A model generated the notes under the pieces. That model had not been told where the DNA came from and made no database searches. It was given only the letters and a program-made list of their open reading frames with translations. DNA of 64,000 nucleotides, taken from contig CANTUZ010000006.1 in NCBI GenBank assembly GCA_947846985.1, forward strand, positions 47,349,207 to 47,413,206, read 5' to 3'. Source of the DNA: Fratercula arctica (lineage: Eukaryota > Chordata > Aves > Charadriiformes > Alcidae). The position numbers and the translations under genes are program-made. Of the stretch, positions 38,975 through 50,303 are shown in pieces (position 1 is the stretch's first letter; every line of letters begins with the position of its first letter).

Positions 38975-39448
38975 CCCCCTAGTGGGGTCGCATTCTGGGA
39001 CCCCCAAGATAAGAAGGACATGGACGTGTTGAAGCAGGTCCAGAGGAGGCCACAAAGATGCTCCAAGGGCTGGAGCCCCTCTGCTGTGAGGACAGGCTGA
39101 GAGAGCTGGGGGGGTTCAGCCTGGAGAAGAGAAGGCTCCGGGAAGACCTTAGAGCCCCTTCCAGTCCCTAAAGGGGCTGCAGGAGAGATGGGGAGGGACT
39201 CTTGATCAGGGAGGGGAGCCATGGGACGAGGGGGAATGGTTTTAAACTGAAAGAGGGGAGATTTAGATGAGATATCAGGAATAAATTCTTTGCTGTGAGG
39301 GTGGTGAGCCCCTGGCCCAGGTTGCCCAGAGAAGCTGTGGCTGCCCCATCCCTGGAGGGGTTCAAGGCCAGGCTGCATGGACCAACCTGGTCTGGTGGGA
39401 GGTTTCCCTGCCCAGGTCCCTTCCAACCCAAACCATTCCATGACTCTG
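38975..39448 (+). mobile_element. CR1 LINE fragment next to the CpG island
   Basis: Plus-strand CR1 3' region. The order of matching blocks is GATAAGAAGGACATGGACG, GGTCCAGAGGAGGCCAC, GACAGGCTGAGAGAGCTGGG, TTCAGCCTGGAGAAGAGAAGG, GGGAGGGACTCTTGATCAGG, GCCCCTGGCCCAGGTTGCCC and CTTCCAACCCAAACCATTCC. It is a different CR1 subtype from the 27.6 and 31.3 kb copies, sharing GGAGGGGTTCAAGGCCAGGC instead of their GACGGGGCTCTG block. Two short internal losses are visible near the 3' end: after GGCCAGGCTGCATGG, and between TTTCCCTGCCCAGG and TCCCTTCC. The terminal octamer is reduced to ATTCCATGACTCTGAT. The ORF2 frame is broken and the copy is inactive. The 237-codon minus frame across it is only the antisense of the repeat. 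Confidence 0.96.
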
Positions 39449-39619
39449 ATACACAGGACCGCGTAGGAACCGTACCCAGATCCCAGCCTTAAACTATCTG
39501 GACGAAGGACTTCTCCTGTCAGAAATGGCATTTTTGGGACCAACCTCTGCCCGGACCCTGAAGTCCGCTAACGGGCGGGAGGGAGGCTCGGTGGGCGCTT
39601 TATGTTCCAGGGGCGATAC

Positions 39620-39760
39620 CTGGCCGTAAGCACCGACGTAGGAATCGTGAGGAACCGGGGGCGGACAAGCCGAAACGGGAGCCCGGCGAGGTGAACGGCG
39701 GCGGGGCCGACCCCGGGCCGTCAGCGGTGGCTCACAGCGATGCGGAGCCGCCTGACTGGG
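39620..39760 (-). other. Candidate first exon of divergent transcript
   Basis: On the minus strand the sequence leaving the GC-box cluster reaches ACGGCCAG|GTATCGCC, a usable splice donor with GT at 39,619-39,618. The proposed exon has no ATG after the GC-box region, so it would be a 5' untranslated exon. Its 5' limit is a guess. Support comes from the 88-base minus-strand exon candidate at 38,387-38,474. A CR1 insertion would then lie inside the intervening intron. The transcript could be a divergent protein-coding gene with non-coding 5' exons or a promoter-associated lncRNA. Confidence 0.3.
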
Positions 39761-39773
39761 CCGCGGCCGGGCC

Positions 39774-39871
39774 CCGCCCCGGCCCCTCACGGCTCGCCCC
39801 GCCCAGGCCGGGGCGGTGGCGGCGGGGCCCGTCCCGGGGCGGGGCGGAGCGTCGGCTCGGCGGGGCGGGGG
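39774..39871. promoter_or_regulatory. GC-box (Sp1-type) cluster
   Basis: Several Sp1-type motifs lie within 100 bases: CCCCGCCCCGG near 39,774, CCCCGCCC at 39,797-39,804, GGGGCGGGGCGG at 39,836-39,847 and GGGGCGGGGG at 39,862-39,871. They occur on both strands, which fits a core promoter region firing in either direction. Placement immediately upstream of the proposed plus-strand first exon supports the start-site estimate. Confidence 0.8.
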
Positions 39872-39963
39872 CAGCAGGGCCGCCCGCCCGCCCGCCTCAG
39901 CCGGCTTTTCGGCGGGAGCCTCTACTCCAGAGTGCGCGGTAGCGTGGGCCGCCGGCGGGTCCC

Positions 39964-39984
39964 ATGTGGTGCCGACATCACTGA
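39964..39984 (+). CDS. Upstream ORF 1 (6 codons)
   Basis: The reading is MWCRHH then TGA. The start context is weak (C at -3, T at +4), so scanning ribosomes would often pass it. The stop codon ends one base before the next ATG, a spacing that would make reinitiation there inefficient but leaves leaky scanning open. It lies inside the proposed first exon; its existence as a translated unit is inference. Confidence 0.3.
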   Translation: MWCRHH

Positions 39985-39985
39985 C

Positions 39986-40030
39986 ATGGCGGAATCCCCG
40001 CCGAGCCCTCCTGGCACTCGCTCCAGCTAG
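39986..40030 (+). CDS. Upstream ORF 2 (14 codons)
   Basis: The reading is MAESPPSPPGTRSS then TAG at 40,028-40,030. The start context is good: G at -3 and G at +4, within ACATGGCGG, which is also a YY1-like motif. The peptide is proline- and serine-rich; the stop lies 62 bases before the splice donor. A uORF with a strong start would be expected to lower translation of the downstream main ORF and to make it responsive to initiation-factor stress. An alternative reading, that this ATG is a true gene start, is excluded by the in-frame stop unless an alternative exon end is used. Confidence 0.35.
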   Translation: MAESPPSPPGTRSS

Positions 40031-40140
40031 CCGGGATTCACCGCCGCGCCCGGCCCGGCCCGGCCCGCCGCCCCGCAACACCCCTCCGCCAGGTAAGGAC
40101 GCGCCGGGGGAAGTGGGTGGCCGGGCGGGGAGCCTCGCGG

Positions 40141-40165
40141 CTCGGCTCGGCTCGGTTCGGTTCGG
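40141..40165 (+). repeat. Pentanucleotide repeat (CTCGG)3(TTCGG)2
   Basis: Five consecutive 5-base units just inside the proposed intron 1, three of CTCGG and two of TTCGG, still within the CpG island. It is short and GC-rich. It may be length-variable between individuals. Confidence 0.9.
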
Positions 40166-40500
40166 TGGGCAGCCCCTGGGAGTCGCGTCCCCCTCGCCCC
40201 GAGGCGCCGCTCCCGATCTCGGCTCTTTTGTTCGGCGGCGGGACGGGGCGGAAAGTTTCTCTCGCTGCCCGTCTTTCCCCGTCCTCCTTCTCCGGTCCCC
40301 GGTGGCGGCGGCGCCCCGCTGGGTCGCTTTGCTCCCTCGGCGGGGAGCTCGGGGCGGGCGGGAGAGGGCAGCCCCGCCGCGGCCCTGCGAGGGGCTGGCG
40401 GCGGGACGGGCCCTCCAGCACCGCCCGGCGATCCCGAGGGGCGGCCGGCCCGGCGGCTGCTGTCACCGCCTCCGCCCGCCGCCGCCCCGTGGCGGCTGCA

Positions 40501-40518
40501 GGGGAGGGGGGGGGGGGG
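40501..40518 (+). repeat. G-run, quadruplex-prone
   Basis: GGGGA followed by 13 consecutive G residues (40,506-40,518). Further G-rich stretches near 40,725-40,742 could join it in a G-quadruplex. It sits about 400 bases downstream of the proposed first-exon donor, a usual place for promoter-proximal G-quadruplex-forming sequence in vertebrates. Confidence 0.85.
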
Positions 40519-42192
40519 CGCACGGACAGAAAAATGTGGGGGAGGTGGGTGGTGGCGGCCGTGGGGGCTGCGGTGACACGCGTGGGTGTGCGGCTGGCGG
40601 CGGTTCCACCGCCCCCCCGGAGGAGCCGTGCCCGTGGGGCGGGAGGAGGCGGGTGGGTGCCCGGGAGCCGGCGGGGAGAGCGGCCCCGCTGCCCGGCCGG
40701 GGGATGCCGGGCAGGTGAAGATCGCGGGGTGGGGGTGGGGGGCTCCTCCTCTTCCACCCAAAATGTCTGGATCTAGGGGGAATGTTGGAGAAAAAGCTGG
40801 AGAAAAGGCGCCAGCGGCTTCTGCCGGCCCCGTCCTCCCCGCCCGGCTCTTGGCTGAGGGCGGCTTTGGGAAGGAAAACCCTGGAAACTTTTTATTTTGC
40901 TTGCCAGACACCTTTTTAAAATGGCATGCTACCAGGAGACGGAGTGAAAAAAGAAAAAAAGTCTTTTAAAAGCTTAACCTCTCTTAGGTTAAGACCACAT
41001 CTGCATCCCTCCCCTCTGCCTTCCACCCCTCACCCCCCCCACCCCCCTCCCGGTTCTCAGAAATGTTCTATTTAAATAAGGTTTTGGCTAAGGTAATGCG
41101 GCTTGGAGTTAAATGTAATGAACCGTTTATCCCATCTATATTTGTAGAATAAAAGAGGGGGGAAGCAAGCCTGCCTCTCTCCATAATTAGTAATTTTGTT
41201 TTTCATTTGTGTTTCTTTGTGTGAGTACCTAAAAGTACTGGCCTGACTCCATAAAGTGGTAGTTACCCCATCACAGATGGGGAAAATGAGATATGTAAAA
41301 AATGAAGTTTCTTGTTTGGTGGTGTTTTGGTTATTTTGGATATTTTTTTTTTTTTTTTTTATTATTTGAACTCCGTGCTAGGTTTGTGAGAACAGAATTC
41401 AGGTATCCCAGTTCCCTGTGCCCTAATCGCATGTGCTGTATCCCCTAACCGCTTACCCTGCAGAACCCAGGGCTCAACCAGTACGTTCCTGAAAGGTGCC
41501 AAACCAGTCTAACTCGAGCTTAACAATGTGCTAGGTAATGGGATTTCAAACTTGCATGCATTTTTAAGTCTAGAATGCTATTTCTCAACCTTTTTTGCAG
41601 CTGAGCTCACTTAAAAAAAAGCTTGAGACTGCCAAGCTTGGCAGTATCTTGGTGCTTGTACTGGTCTGGGGTTCTGCTCCTTTCTGATGGGAATCTGCTA
41701 GTCTGGACATGGATGACATGGTGTGTGCTTGGCTGGAAATCCAGATAAAGGCATTGCTTCCATCAACCTGGGGAGTCAGTGATGGGCTTCCTCCTATGGA
41801 TGGAGGCATCTTGCTCATCTCCCCTGGTCCACCGGTGGTCTCACCCACCTATGGCCCATGTGTCTTTCTCAGCAGTAAGAGAACGTGCTGCTGATGCTAC
41901 CAGTAAGAAAATGATTCTTGGCGGTGTTCCTGGTGTCATTTCGGGTCTCGCACAGAAGCGGTCTGTTAGTGCTTTTCTCCCTAATCTTCAGCACTTTGTG
42001 GTTCCCTCTCGTTAGTTTTAAAGCAGTTGTGCTTCATGGTTGTATCGGGACCCTGCTGTGACAGAAACGTCTGCTGCCCCAGAAGCGTCGCATATTATTC
42101 TTCCCACTCAGTATCTTTTAGTTAGTTTATGCTTATAACGTAGCTCAGGGATGAGTCTGTGTGGAAATTGATATATACTACAATTTTTTTAA

Positions 42193-42210
42193 TTTTTTTT
42201 TTTTTTTTTT
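42193..42210 (+). repeat. Poly-T tract (18 bases)
   Basis: A run of 18 T residues preceded by a T7 run and AA. A similar T18 tract lies at 41,343-41,360. They could serve as polypyrimidine sequence, but no AG with an open exon follows at a useful distance. Confidence 0.85.
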
Positions 42211-45200
42211 AAACCATCAGGACACATCTGGTTTGGGTTTGAGGTCACTGCTGGGACAGCAATGAGAGGGGTTTTTCATACCGTTAGCCTATAGTTGGAC
42301 AAAGGATAAAAAATGAAGAAAGTTAGCATCCAAAATAAGCTGATATTCTACTATAGCCAGGAAGCTCGGAGCCGTAACCCCATACTGCAAGCTTTTTATC
42401 TTTACTCTCGGAAAAGTGTGTAACTTCCAATCTGAAGTGCGTTTATTCTGGCACTTTTTTTTTTTTTCCCCTACATATGGTATTTGGTGAACTGAAAGAA
42501 GATTTCTGCATCAGACCTCTTTCTTAGCAGAGAATGTAAGTTTTGTTTTTTTTTTTTCATTTCACTTTATAGATTTCTTTTAAGTTCTCTGATGAGGGAG
42601 AGAAGTGGTTAAGGGCAGTTAAACTTCTACGATTCATAAATCTGTGCAAGAAAATATGTACAGAACATGCAGCAAACTTCTGCATGTGTGCAATTGTATT
42701 CATGAACTTTCTCATTAGTGTAATTGGGTTTTCCCTCAAAAATGTAGGTTGTCAGTCTGGTGAGCGCTAGCGCGGAAGCAAAGTTTTCAGTATGAGTAAA
42801 TGTTTGTAGTGTGAGGATCTTCATTCCTACAAAATATATATAATTACATAAAAGTGCCGGAGCCCTTAAACAGCTGAATAAAACACATTAACTCTCCACA
42901 GTGCTTTTCTTCTCAGTATAGTTTTCCGCTCCTCTCAAAAGGAAAGACGTGAGGGAAGATGGAGTGACCTGTGGGAAGTGGGAGGACATCCCTGTCTCTC
43001 CACCAAGGATGCTGTGGTAGCAGGTGCTGACTCTGGAAATCGAGTGTCCCGATGCATCGGGATGGTTTTGTGCAGTGTACTGCAAGTTATCCAAGTCCCA
43101 CTTGTTTGCAATAGACTTTAGTGTACAGCAAATAAACTAAATAGCAGAGGAAGCCAGCAGAACCCTGTGTAGATCTCAGCTATGCAAAATACCAGTGAGC
43201 CAAAGCGTTCCTCAAACCAGCTGCCCAGAGGACTTGTGCCTCCGTGATCTTCTCTGTGCCGCCGAACGGCAGCAGTTGAGCGGTGGGGGATCCTTTAGAA
43301 ACTGGAATATCAAAAGTCATGTTGTTTACGGCCAAGGTTTAGTGTCCCTGTGTGATCTGTCCCTGGAGATGGAAGGTATGTGGGAAGAGGGAAGTTCTTC
43401 AAACAAGGCAGTGGAAATAGGAGACGCTGGATACACAACGGTAACAGGCCATCTACAGGCAGGAATGTTGGTCTGTCAGCAAGCAGATAACTCTCCAAAC
43501 AGTTTCCAGTGGGGATGTGGTGGTTTGCATTTTTACTGATCTATATTAAGCACCTCTTTGCAAAATTAAAGTTGGAAGCTCCCACCGCCCCCCCATTGGA
43601 TTACAGCCAGCCAAGAAAAAAGCACAAACTAATTAAATGTGATTTATTGTGGAATTTGTAGCAGTGTTGGAGAGATTAGTTGCCTCTCAGAAATGCTGCT
43701 GAGGATGTTAAATCTGTGCTCTGCTCTGGATGAAAAATGATGGTGCTGTTGAGCAAGTACACGAGGAAAGCGTAGTCTGTTTTAAAGTCTGTTCCTGAGC
43801 AGGAATATTTCCAGGAGGTCCCAGGTAGTGTGGCTTTGAGCAAATCTTCACGGTGCTTTTAGTTGGGAAAGAACAGCTTGCCTTGAGCTTAGAGGTTAAA
43901 ACATGCTGCTTCTCCAGTGACATGCTTTCCACATTTGATCTAAGGAATTCTTTGTTTACAAGTAAATTGTGTTGTTTGTTAGCAGATAACAGACCAAAAA
44001 GCCAACTCCAACACCAACTCTATAAGAAACTTTCCTTATTTGTGTTTCTAGTGGTGACAGTTTATAATGGTGGCATATACTGGAAGTTACCATTTGCATA
44101 CTCTCCTTATTAAACTGCAGCTATGTATAATGTTATTTATGTAATATGAAACAACAAACAATTCCAAAGTAATTGAGTATATAGTTCATATTATTTTTTG
44201 AAGAGGACAAAGATTACAGCTAATGCTGATACGTGGCATCTGCTTCTTCTGGCATCTGCTTCTAGTTCTTCTAGAAGCTGTTCAGTAGAGAAACAACATG
44301 GATTCAGGTGCAAAGTTTCTGCTGTTGTGTTTTGGTGTGGGGTTTTTTTTTTTTGTTTGTTTTGATTTCAGTTATCCTAAATCTAACACTCGAATCCCTT
44401 TGGAAATGAAGGTGATAGGCTTGTCTGATTTCTGGATGGTGACTTAGTGTATAGCTATTCTGTGGCAGCAACACGCATACCTTAAAGCATGCTTTGTATG
44501 TAAGTCTTGTAATTGCCTTATACGTAATTATGGGCATTTCTATTATTAGGTCCTTGCAAAGGACTCTAATAATAGAATGTGTGTATATGTATGTACTTAA
44601 ATATATACTTCATGCTTTCAGGAATGTTTCATATGGAATGTTTTGAAAGGAGAAAAAAGAAGTTGCTCTCAAGAGGCTGTTAATAAAAACTTCAGTAAGC
44701 AACAATTTTAAATGACCCTTGCCACCCTCAAAGATCCTTGAGATGTTGTGGACAGATTTCCCCGTGCTTTGAACTGAAACTACCAAAATATCAAATGTGT
44801 TCTGCTTAGTTTGTAGCTAGTTCTCTCAGCCTCTGTGCAGCTGTGTCAATTTTACATGGTTGGTCCCTGTTCCCCACTCACCCACGAATAAAATGCTAAC
44901 ATTTATATTCTTAAATCCCACTGTTACCTTTTGCCGCAGGTATTTCTGCATGATTCCTTAGTCAAGTCCAAACCTGTAGTGAAGTAAGATGGTATGATTA
45001 TTTTGGACCTTGGTAGCAGAAACGGCATGGGAGTAGAGTTGTCCTGATTTGTTTCAGGATCACCGTACTGTTTTTCTTTAGTGTAAAAATATTAGCTAGC
45101 TGCTAGAATTTATTCTGCTTCATAAGTTGCCTTTATTGTGGAAGTACATGCCTATTCGATGGCAATTCATATACCATAAGTGACCTTATGCTTGCTGACA

Positions 45201-48200
45201 CTTGAGCTGGTGTAGGTATGTTATTAAGTATTATGCATTGCTCTTTGCTCGTTATTTATTTATTGATGAGGAATAATGCAGCAGAGAAAAAAAAGATGAT
45301 AGCATTTGTGGATAATGAGAGCATTGAACGAGTTTCCTTCTGGTGAGCCCGTGTTTCTTGCAGACTCGCGTAATGTCAACTCACAGAGGAGAAAGAATTG
45401 CTTTCAGTGTCTTGTTGTTAGCAAACGTATGGCAAACAGCAGCATTGCTTTACTAGAATAAATTAACAGAGTAGAAGCGACACAGTCGGAATGGCAGAGG
45501 TTGTGGATTAATTTGGGGTGTGTAATGCCTGAACTCAAAAGCCTGAATAGTGGCTTTTGTCTGCAAGTACCGATAGAGGTGGGGAGGTTGAAAAGCAAAA
45601 GCACAGCTTGGGCTTGACTGACTGTTCTGCGTGACTTAGTATTTTGCCTTTCATTTGATGTTTTAGTATCAGGAATAACGGCTTAGAGTGAGGTGGGAAG
45701 TAGGGAAAAAAAATATATACCACGTACCTGATTCTTTTAGATCTCTTTCAACTGGATGCAAGTTTGAGACCCAGATGAACATGTGCATGTGTGTGTTCTT
45801 CTGTTCTTGGAGCAGAAGGACGGTTACATGGTTGGTGTTTTGCTTTGACTTGTGTACTTGGTTGCCTTAAGCAGTTAAAATGTTGGTCTTGCTTTCTCCG
45901 GTTCTTAATCCACTTTACTTAACATGTATGACTATCCTGTTCTTTTGTGAGATACTCTAAAGCTCCGAGGAAATGATTTTATAGTCTATCTCCAGTAGTT
46001 ACTTGGATACCTCTGTTTTTCAATGTTTAATACAATTGATAAAAAGGTAAGCTGTCATTTTCCACCAAAACATGTTGGTGCTGCTCCTCTAGTATACAAT
46101 GCTGCCTTTAACTGTGGCTGCCTTGGAAGCTATGGCTTTTAAGGCGAGAAATTTGTTCCTATTCAGTCGCACTGACTGAAGGATGACAACACATTTTTTG
46201 GGGACTAGTTTCCACTGAGTCATCCCCTGAGCTGGGCAGAGGGCTGCTGTCATGTCTTCTGCTTTGGCAGGTTAACTAGGAAATTTGTTTTCAAAGCCTG
46301 CTTTGGGGAGGAGCGGGGGGAGCTACATGTCTTTATTTCCTAGTGCTGGAAAGCGTTAGAAGATGTGGCATGTCAAAGAAAAGCAAATTAAAGAAAACAA
46401 CTGTTTCTTACATTGGATTTGTATAGAATTGGCTTCTGCTTCAATGAGATCTCTCATTCCTAGGATGTCTGCTTTTCTCAGTGTCCCACTTGCCCATCCT
46501 TTCTTTAGCACGCTTATTCATTAACCGCCCATGGTTTCCGATACTAAGACAGGGTTTTCCTTTTAATTATATCCCCGTGTGATTTATGTTTGTCTGTTGG
46601 TTGCAGGGTTGTTAAAGGTGATCCTCGGCCATGCAGCGAGGTTACTGCTGCTCTCGTGCTCCAGACTGGAGGCTCGGGATGCCGCGTTTGGTGTTGCAGA
46701 ATTGTTCCCCCTGAGCTGTCTGACACTTGTGTGTCTGGGGAGCTGAGCAGCGTTGTGCACAATACTTAATTTGGCAGAATGTTTGCTCTTTGCTGGCTTT
46801 TCTCGAATGCTTCAGATGTGGGCGAGGGAGGGGCTGCGGATCTGTGTTTGTGGCACGCTGCATTCCTTTCTGTCCTCTTCCCTTTTGCTTCATGCTCTTG
46901 TTCACGCAGTGGGTGTGACGTGTGGCCTTCGCATGACTAAAAATGCAGGCACGTGAACGAGAGGCTGTTGTATGGGCGCAACGTGTCCATCCACATGTGT
47001 AGCTGGGGGTGTGCCCAGCCTAACAGCCAGGTGGCCGTGTCTTGGCTCCCAGGTGGGTACAAATGACACAGGCAGACTGTGGTATATGGTCCCGGAGTTC
47101 TTCAGAAGAGTTGAAGCTGCCTGATCTAGCAGGACCACAGGGCACTGCTTTTGGATCATAGGTTGAGTCATTGTTGATGGTACCTGCCAGCCGTTTGTGC
47201 AGGGAGAGAAAAATCCACAGGTGTCTTCAAAAGCTGCTTTTGAGGAATGGGTCGGAAGGTTTCTGGCTTGTTCGGTAAGGGCGTTCATGGATCAAGAGTG
47301 ATAGGGAATGAAATGAGAAATTGGAAATGTAGTGAGGTGGCCTCGTGTTTTGCATGTCATGTATAAGAGGGGACATTAAGGCTCAGAGGTGGCAAGATTG
47401 GAAGGGGTTAAGCTGCAGGTGGCTTTACAGCACTGTGAATGGACTACACTTGGGAGAGTAACCCAAGAGCAGGCTGAGCTGCTGGAAGGTTCATGGTATC
47501 TATGGGCAAGAGAAAGGGCTGGCAAAAAATAATATTTAAATTCAAATTAAATCATAACTTTCAGTCTAAATTGTCAGTTCGTTAGAGAATGGTGTTTTCA
47601 CTATGTTTGGGTTGATATCTGAGCATGCCTATACGTTGTCTCCTCTTCAATGAGCGACCTTATGTGGTTTGGAGAAGGAGAGCAAATGGCACCAGTGTCG
47701 CAAATAATCCCCTGTATAAACTCCGGAGTCTACCAACATTTAAGTTTCTGGATCAGGTGCAAAAATGACTTGATAGCTGAAAGAGGGATCTGCTGCTCGC
47801 TTTGTGCACCGTGACCCTGCAGGCGTTCAGCTCTGCTCCGAAAGGTTCAAGCCTATTTTGTACTGGCGGGAAATGTATGTGGGATGTTTTGAGGATAAAG
47901 GGTTGATTTTATAGCAATTCAATGAATATGTTGATACATTCATAAGTCTAAGTTGTTTGACGCAGTCGTTTTCTCACTGTTGCCTAACCAGAAGTTAGTG
48001 AATTAGGTTCCTGGAGATGCTCTCCTGGTCTCAGGTGATACTGAGGAAAGTAACTCTCAGAATAAGCGAAAGTGAAGCATAACTTTCTGTTACTTTTGTG
48101 TTTCACTTACACTCAAGCAGGTGGGTAGCTCATACCCATGCTGCTTCATTAGATAACTTTCTATTTGCATGTTGTCCTCTGGGCTTATTTGTTATAAAAC

Positions 48201-50271
48201 TACATTACATTTTAGTTCAGCAAGTCCTCAAAACGACAACAACAGAAACCCAACAAACAAACAAAAAACCTTAAAGGACCGAACCAAAATGACTTTGTAT
48301 TTCACATTCTGGTGAATTTCGGATGTTGTTGAGGTAATAGCGTCTTATGTTCAGAAGTGAGAAATGTCCTGTGGATTTTGTCCCCAGAGACACAGGTGCC
48401 ATCTTGCTGCATGACTGTGCCAGAGTCCTGTGTGGCACTAAGCTGGTCCTACCACGCTGGGAAGGTAAAGTGCCATAACAAGGTTAGCGGCTTATGGCTC
48501 ATTGCGTTTTTTGCTACTACGTTGTGTTCCAGTTTTGCCTCATGAAAGTCTACAACCTCGCTCTTAGAGGACTTGCTATGGAACATGTGGGTTATGTTAT
48601 TGATAGCTGACCGTAATGGATGCACAAGAAATCTTATGGCTAAAGAGGAAAAAAGTAAAATTCTGAGGTTTTCAACACAGCAAAAGTTCTGTGTAAAATC
48701 GGACAAAAGTGATCCGAGTTGTTAACGCTGCTCACGCTTACGTACAGTCAGCCTTAATCCTTGTTTCTTGCATGTCAGCTGGTGGCAAAATTAACTTGTT
48801 TGCTTCTGCTCTGCACATATTTATTTTTGCAACTCCATATGCTGCTCTAGCAGATCTTTATTATTGCTTATTAAGTTCACTGGGGCTTTTAATGACCGCG
48901 TGGAAGATAAACATCCTCTGTGACTTTGTTAGACGTGCAGCGCAAACTTCTTGTTGCTGATTTGAAGCTCGTTCATCAGGTCAGCGTGCATCGCGAGCAG
49001 CAGCTGGGGCGCTGTATGCCCACGACTAATTGGGTATCTGAAATGGAGAGGAATGGTCTTGTTAACTAATTTAAATGTCTTCTCTCTGCAAGCTCTCGTG
49101 TGTGCGGTGTTTTATCTTTACCCTTTCCCCTCTCGGTTAACAGAGCTGGACATTCTTGTCCAGATGTTCCAGCTGCCTTGTTCCATGGGCAGGAAATGGT
49201 GATGGGGTGGAAATTAGTCAATCCGACCGAGCACAACCAAAAGGGTCTCTGATCTCTTCCGCGGCAGCCACTTCTGGCTTAAACATAAGAGTCAGGTCAT
49301 TCAGATGCTTCTGTAACCGCAATCTATTTAACGTACAAGATGGCTACACTTTAGTTTGCATGCGTCTGAATAGGTTGCTTCAGTGGATGTGTGAGAGCCG
49401 CTATGTTACTGTAAAGGCAGTATTTGTTTGTATAAAACACTGAAGTTAGACATCAACGGTTTCGCTTCCTTCTGGCATTTCTTGATCATGCAGTCAAACA
49501 GGATGATATTATCCTCTAAAAAGTTGCTGTAAAAAGTTTTTCAGTTTCTCTGACCTTCTAGACTATTGCAGTGTTGTCCCTGCCAGCAGGTCTGGGTCCT
49601 TTCTTGTCTGTCTTAATAAATCCTTGTTTTTCCCTTCCCTTCTTCCTTCTGTAGATTTTTCTAGACTACAATGTATTCATTTCAGTGCATCCCGAATTGT
49701 TGGATTAGCGTAAGGGGACGAAGGCAAGTGGATAAGTGGTTGTAGCATCTTCTGAAATGTGGGCGTTGGGAGGTAGAAAATATAGATATGTGAAGACAAT
49801 TAAAATAGTAATGAAGGGAATAGTTTGCAAGTAGATCGAGCATGTTATTTGTGGCCCTGCCATCATTTAAGATTCTGTAGTGTACTCTAAATGAAATATA
49901 AGCAAGTATAATAGTATGCTCTCTTGTATGATTGAGTTATCTGAGCTGTGATAATACCACCTCTGAGCAAACTGGATAAATCCTCGTTACGGGCAGTGAC
50001 GTGGTTTTACTGCAGCTGCAAAACTGTGGGTAGGGCTGAGGTGCTGCTTTTTTGGTTTGGGGTTGGCGACGTGGCAGTCAGAGATCTGCCCTTTTGCTTG
50101 GGGAGGGAAATGCGAAGCTTTGGCCCCGTGCCTGGACTGGCCTCGGATGCTGAGAGGAGGTTTTGTACTCAAGTTAGAAAGTATATGGGGATGGCAGATT
50201 GAATCTGTCAACTTTCCTCCTCTTCTGTCTTCAGGAGAGTTATTTTCCATTAATTTTATATATGTATATGT

Positions 50272-50303
50272 AAAAAAAAAAAAAAAAAAAATATATATAT
50301 ATA
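50272..50303 (+). repeat. A20 followed by (AT)n microsatellite
   Basis: Twenty A residues run into an alternating AT stretch of about 13 bases, then T8. It is simple-sequence DNA, likely variable in length, with no coding context. Confidence 0.9.

Larger units (their letters stand above)
39880..40092 (+). other. Non-coding first exon of an unidentified gene
   Basis: The plus-strand exon is inferred from the strong donor CGCCAG|GTAAGG (last exon base 40,092, GT at 40,093-40,094), the best donor in the island, and from the GC boxes just upstream. The 5' end is an estimate. Every ATG in the exon opens a frame that stops inside it, so the exon appears to be wholly 5' untranslated and to carry two small upstream ORFs. 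The main start codon must be in a later exon, beyond the window or not recognised. I could not identify the gene. Genes with a non-coding CpG-island exon 1 and a very long first intron are often transcription or RNA-binding regulators, but that is only a general tendency. Confidence 0.6.
39550..40860. promoter_or_regulatory. CpG island promoter, possibly bidirectional
   Basis: About 1.3 kb of very GC-rich, CpG-dense sequence begins abruptly about 100 bases after a CR1 copy and fades near 40,860. It contains many GC boxes, no TATA box at a useful position, a YY1-like ACATGGCGG near 39,985, and splice donors facing outward on both strands (plus at 40,093, minus at 39,619). This is the classic arrangement of a vertebrate housekeeping or developmental promoter. 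Start sites would lie roughly at 39,860-39,920 for the plus transcript. The apparent long frames here (up to 300 codons, on both strands) come from scarcity of stop codons in GC-rich DNA, not from genes. Confidence 0.9.

Noticed and set aside
38830..39543. 237-codon minus-strand frame
   Set aside because: It is the antisense of a plus-strand CR1 fragment for most of its length, not a gene.
39494..40911. Overlapping frames of 195-300 codons on both strands in the CpG island
   Set aside because: Several frames on both strands are open at once, because stop codons are rare in GC-rich DNA. The peptides are low-complexity Pro/Arg/Gly/Ala, and the plus frames cross the strong splice donor.
46607..46714. 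Acceptor-like TTGGTTGCAG followed by a 27-codon ORF starting at 46,631
   Set aside because: The acceptor is only fair, the ORF is short, and no good donor follows; it looks like chance.
49144..49330. Good polypyrimidine acceptor at 49,143
   Set aside because: No donor of comparable quality follows. The frame that begins LDILVQMF stops after 18 codons.
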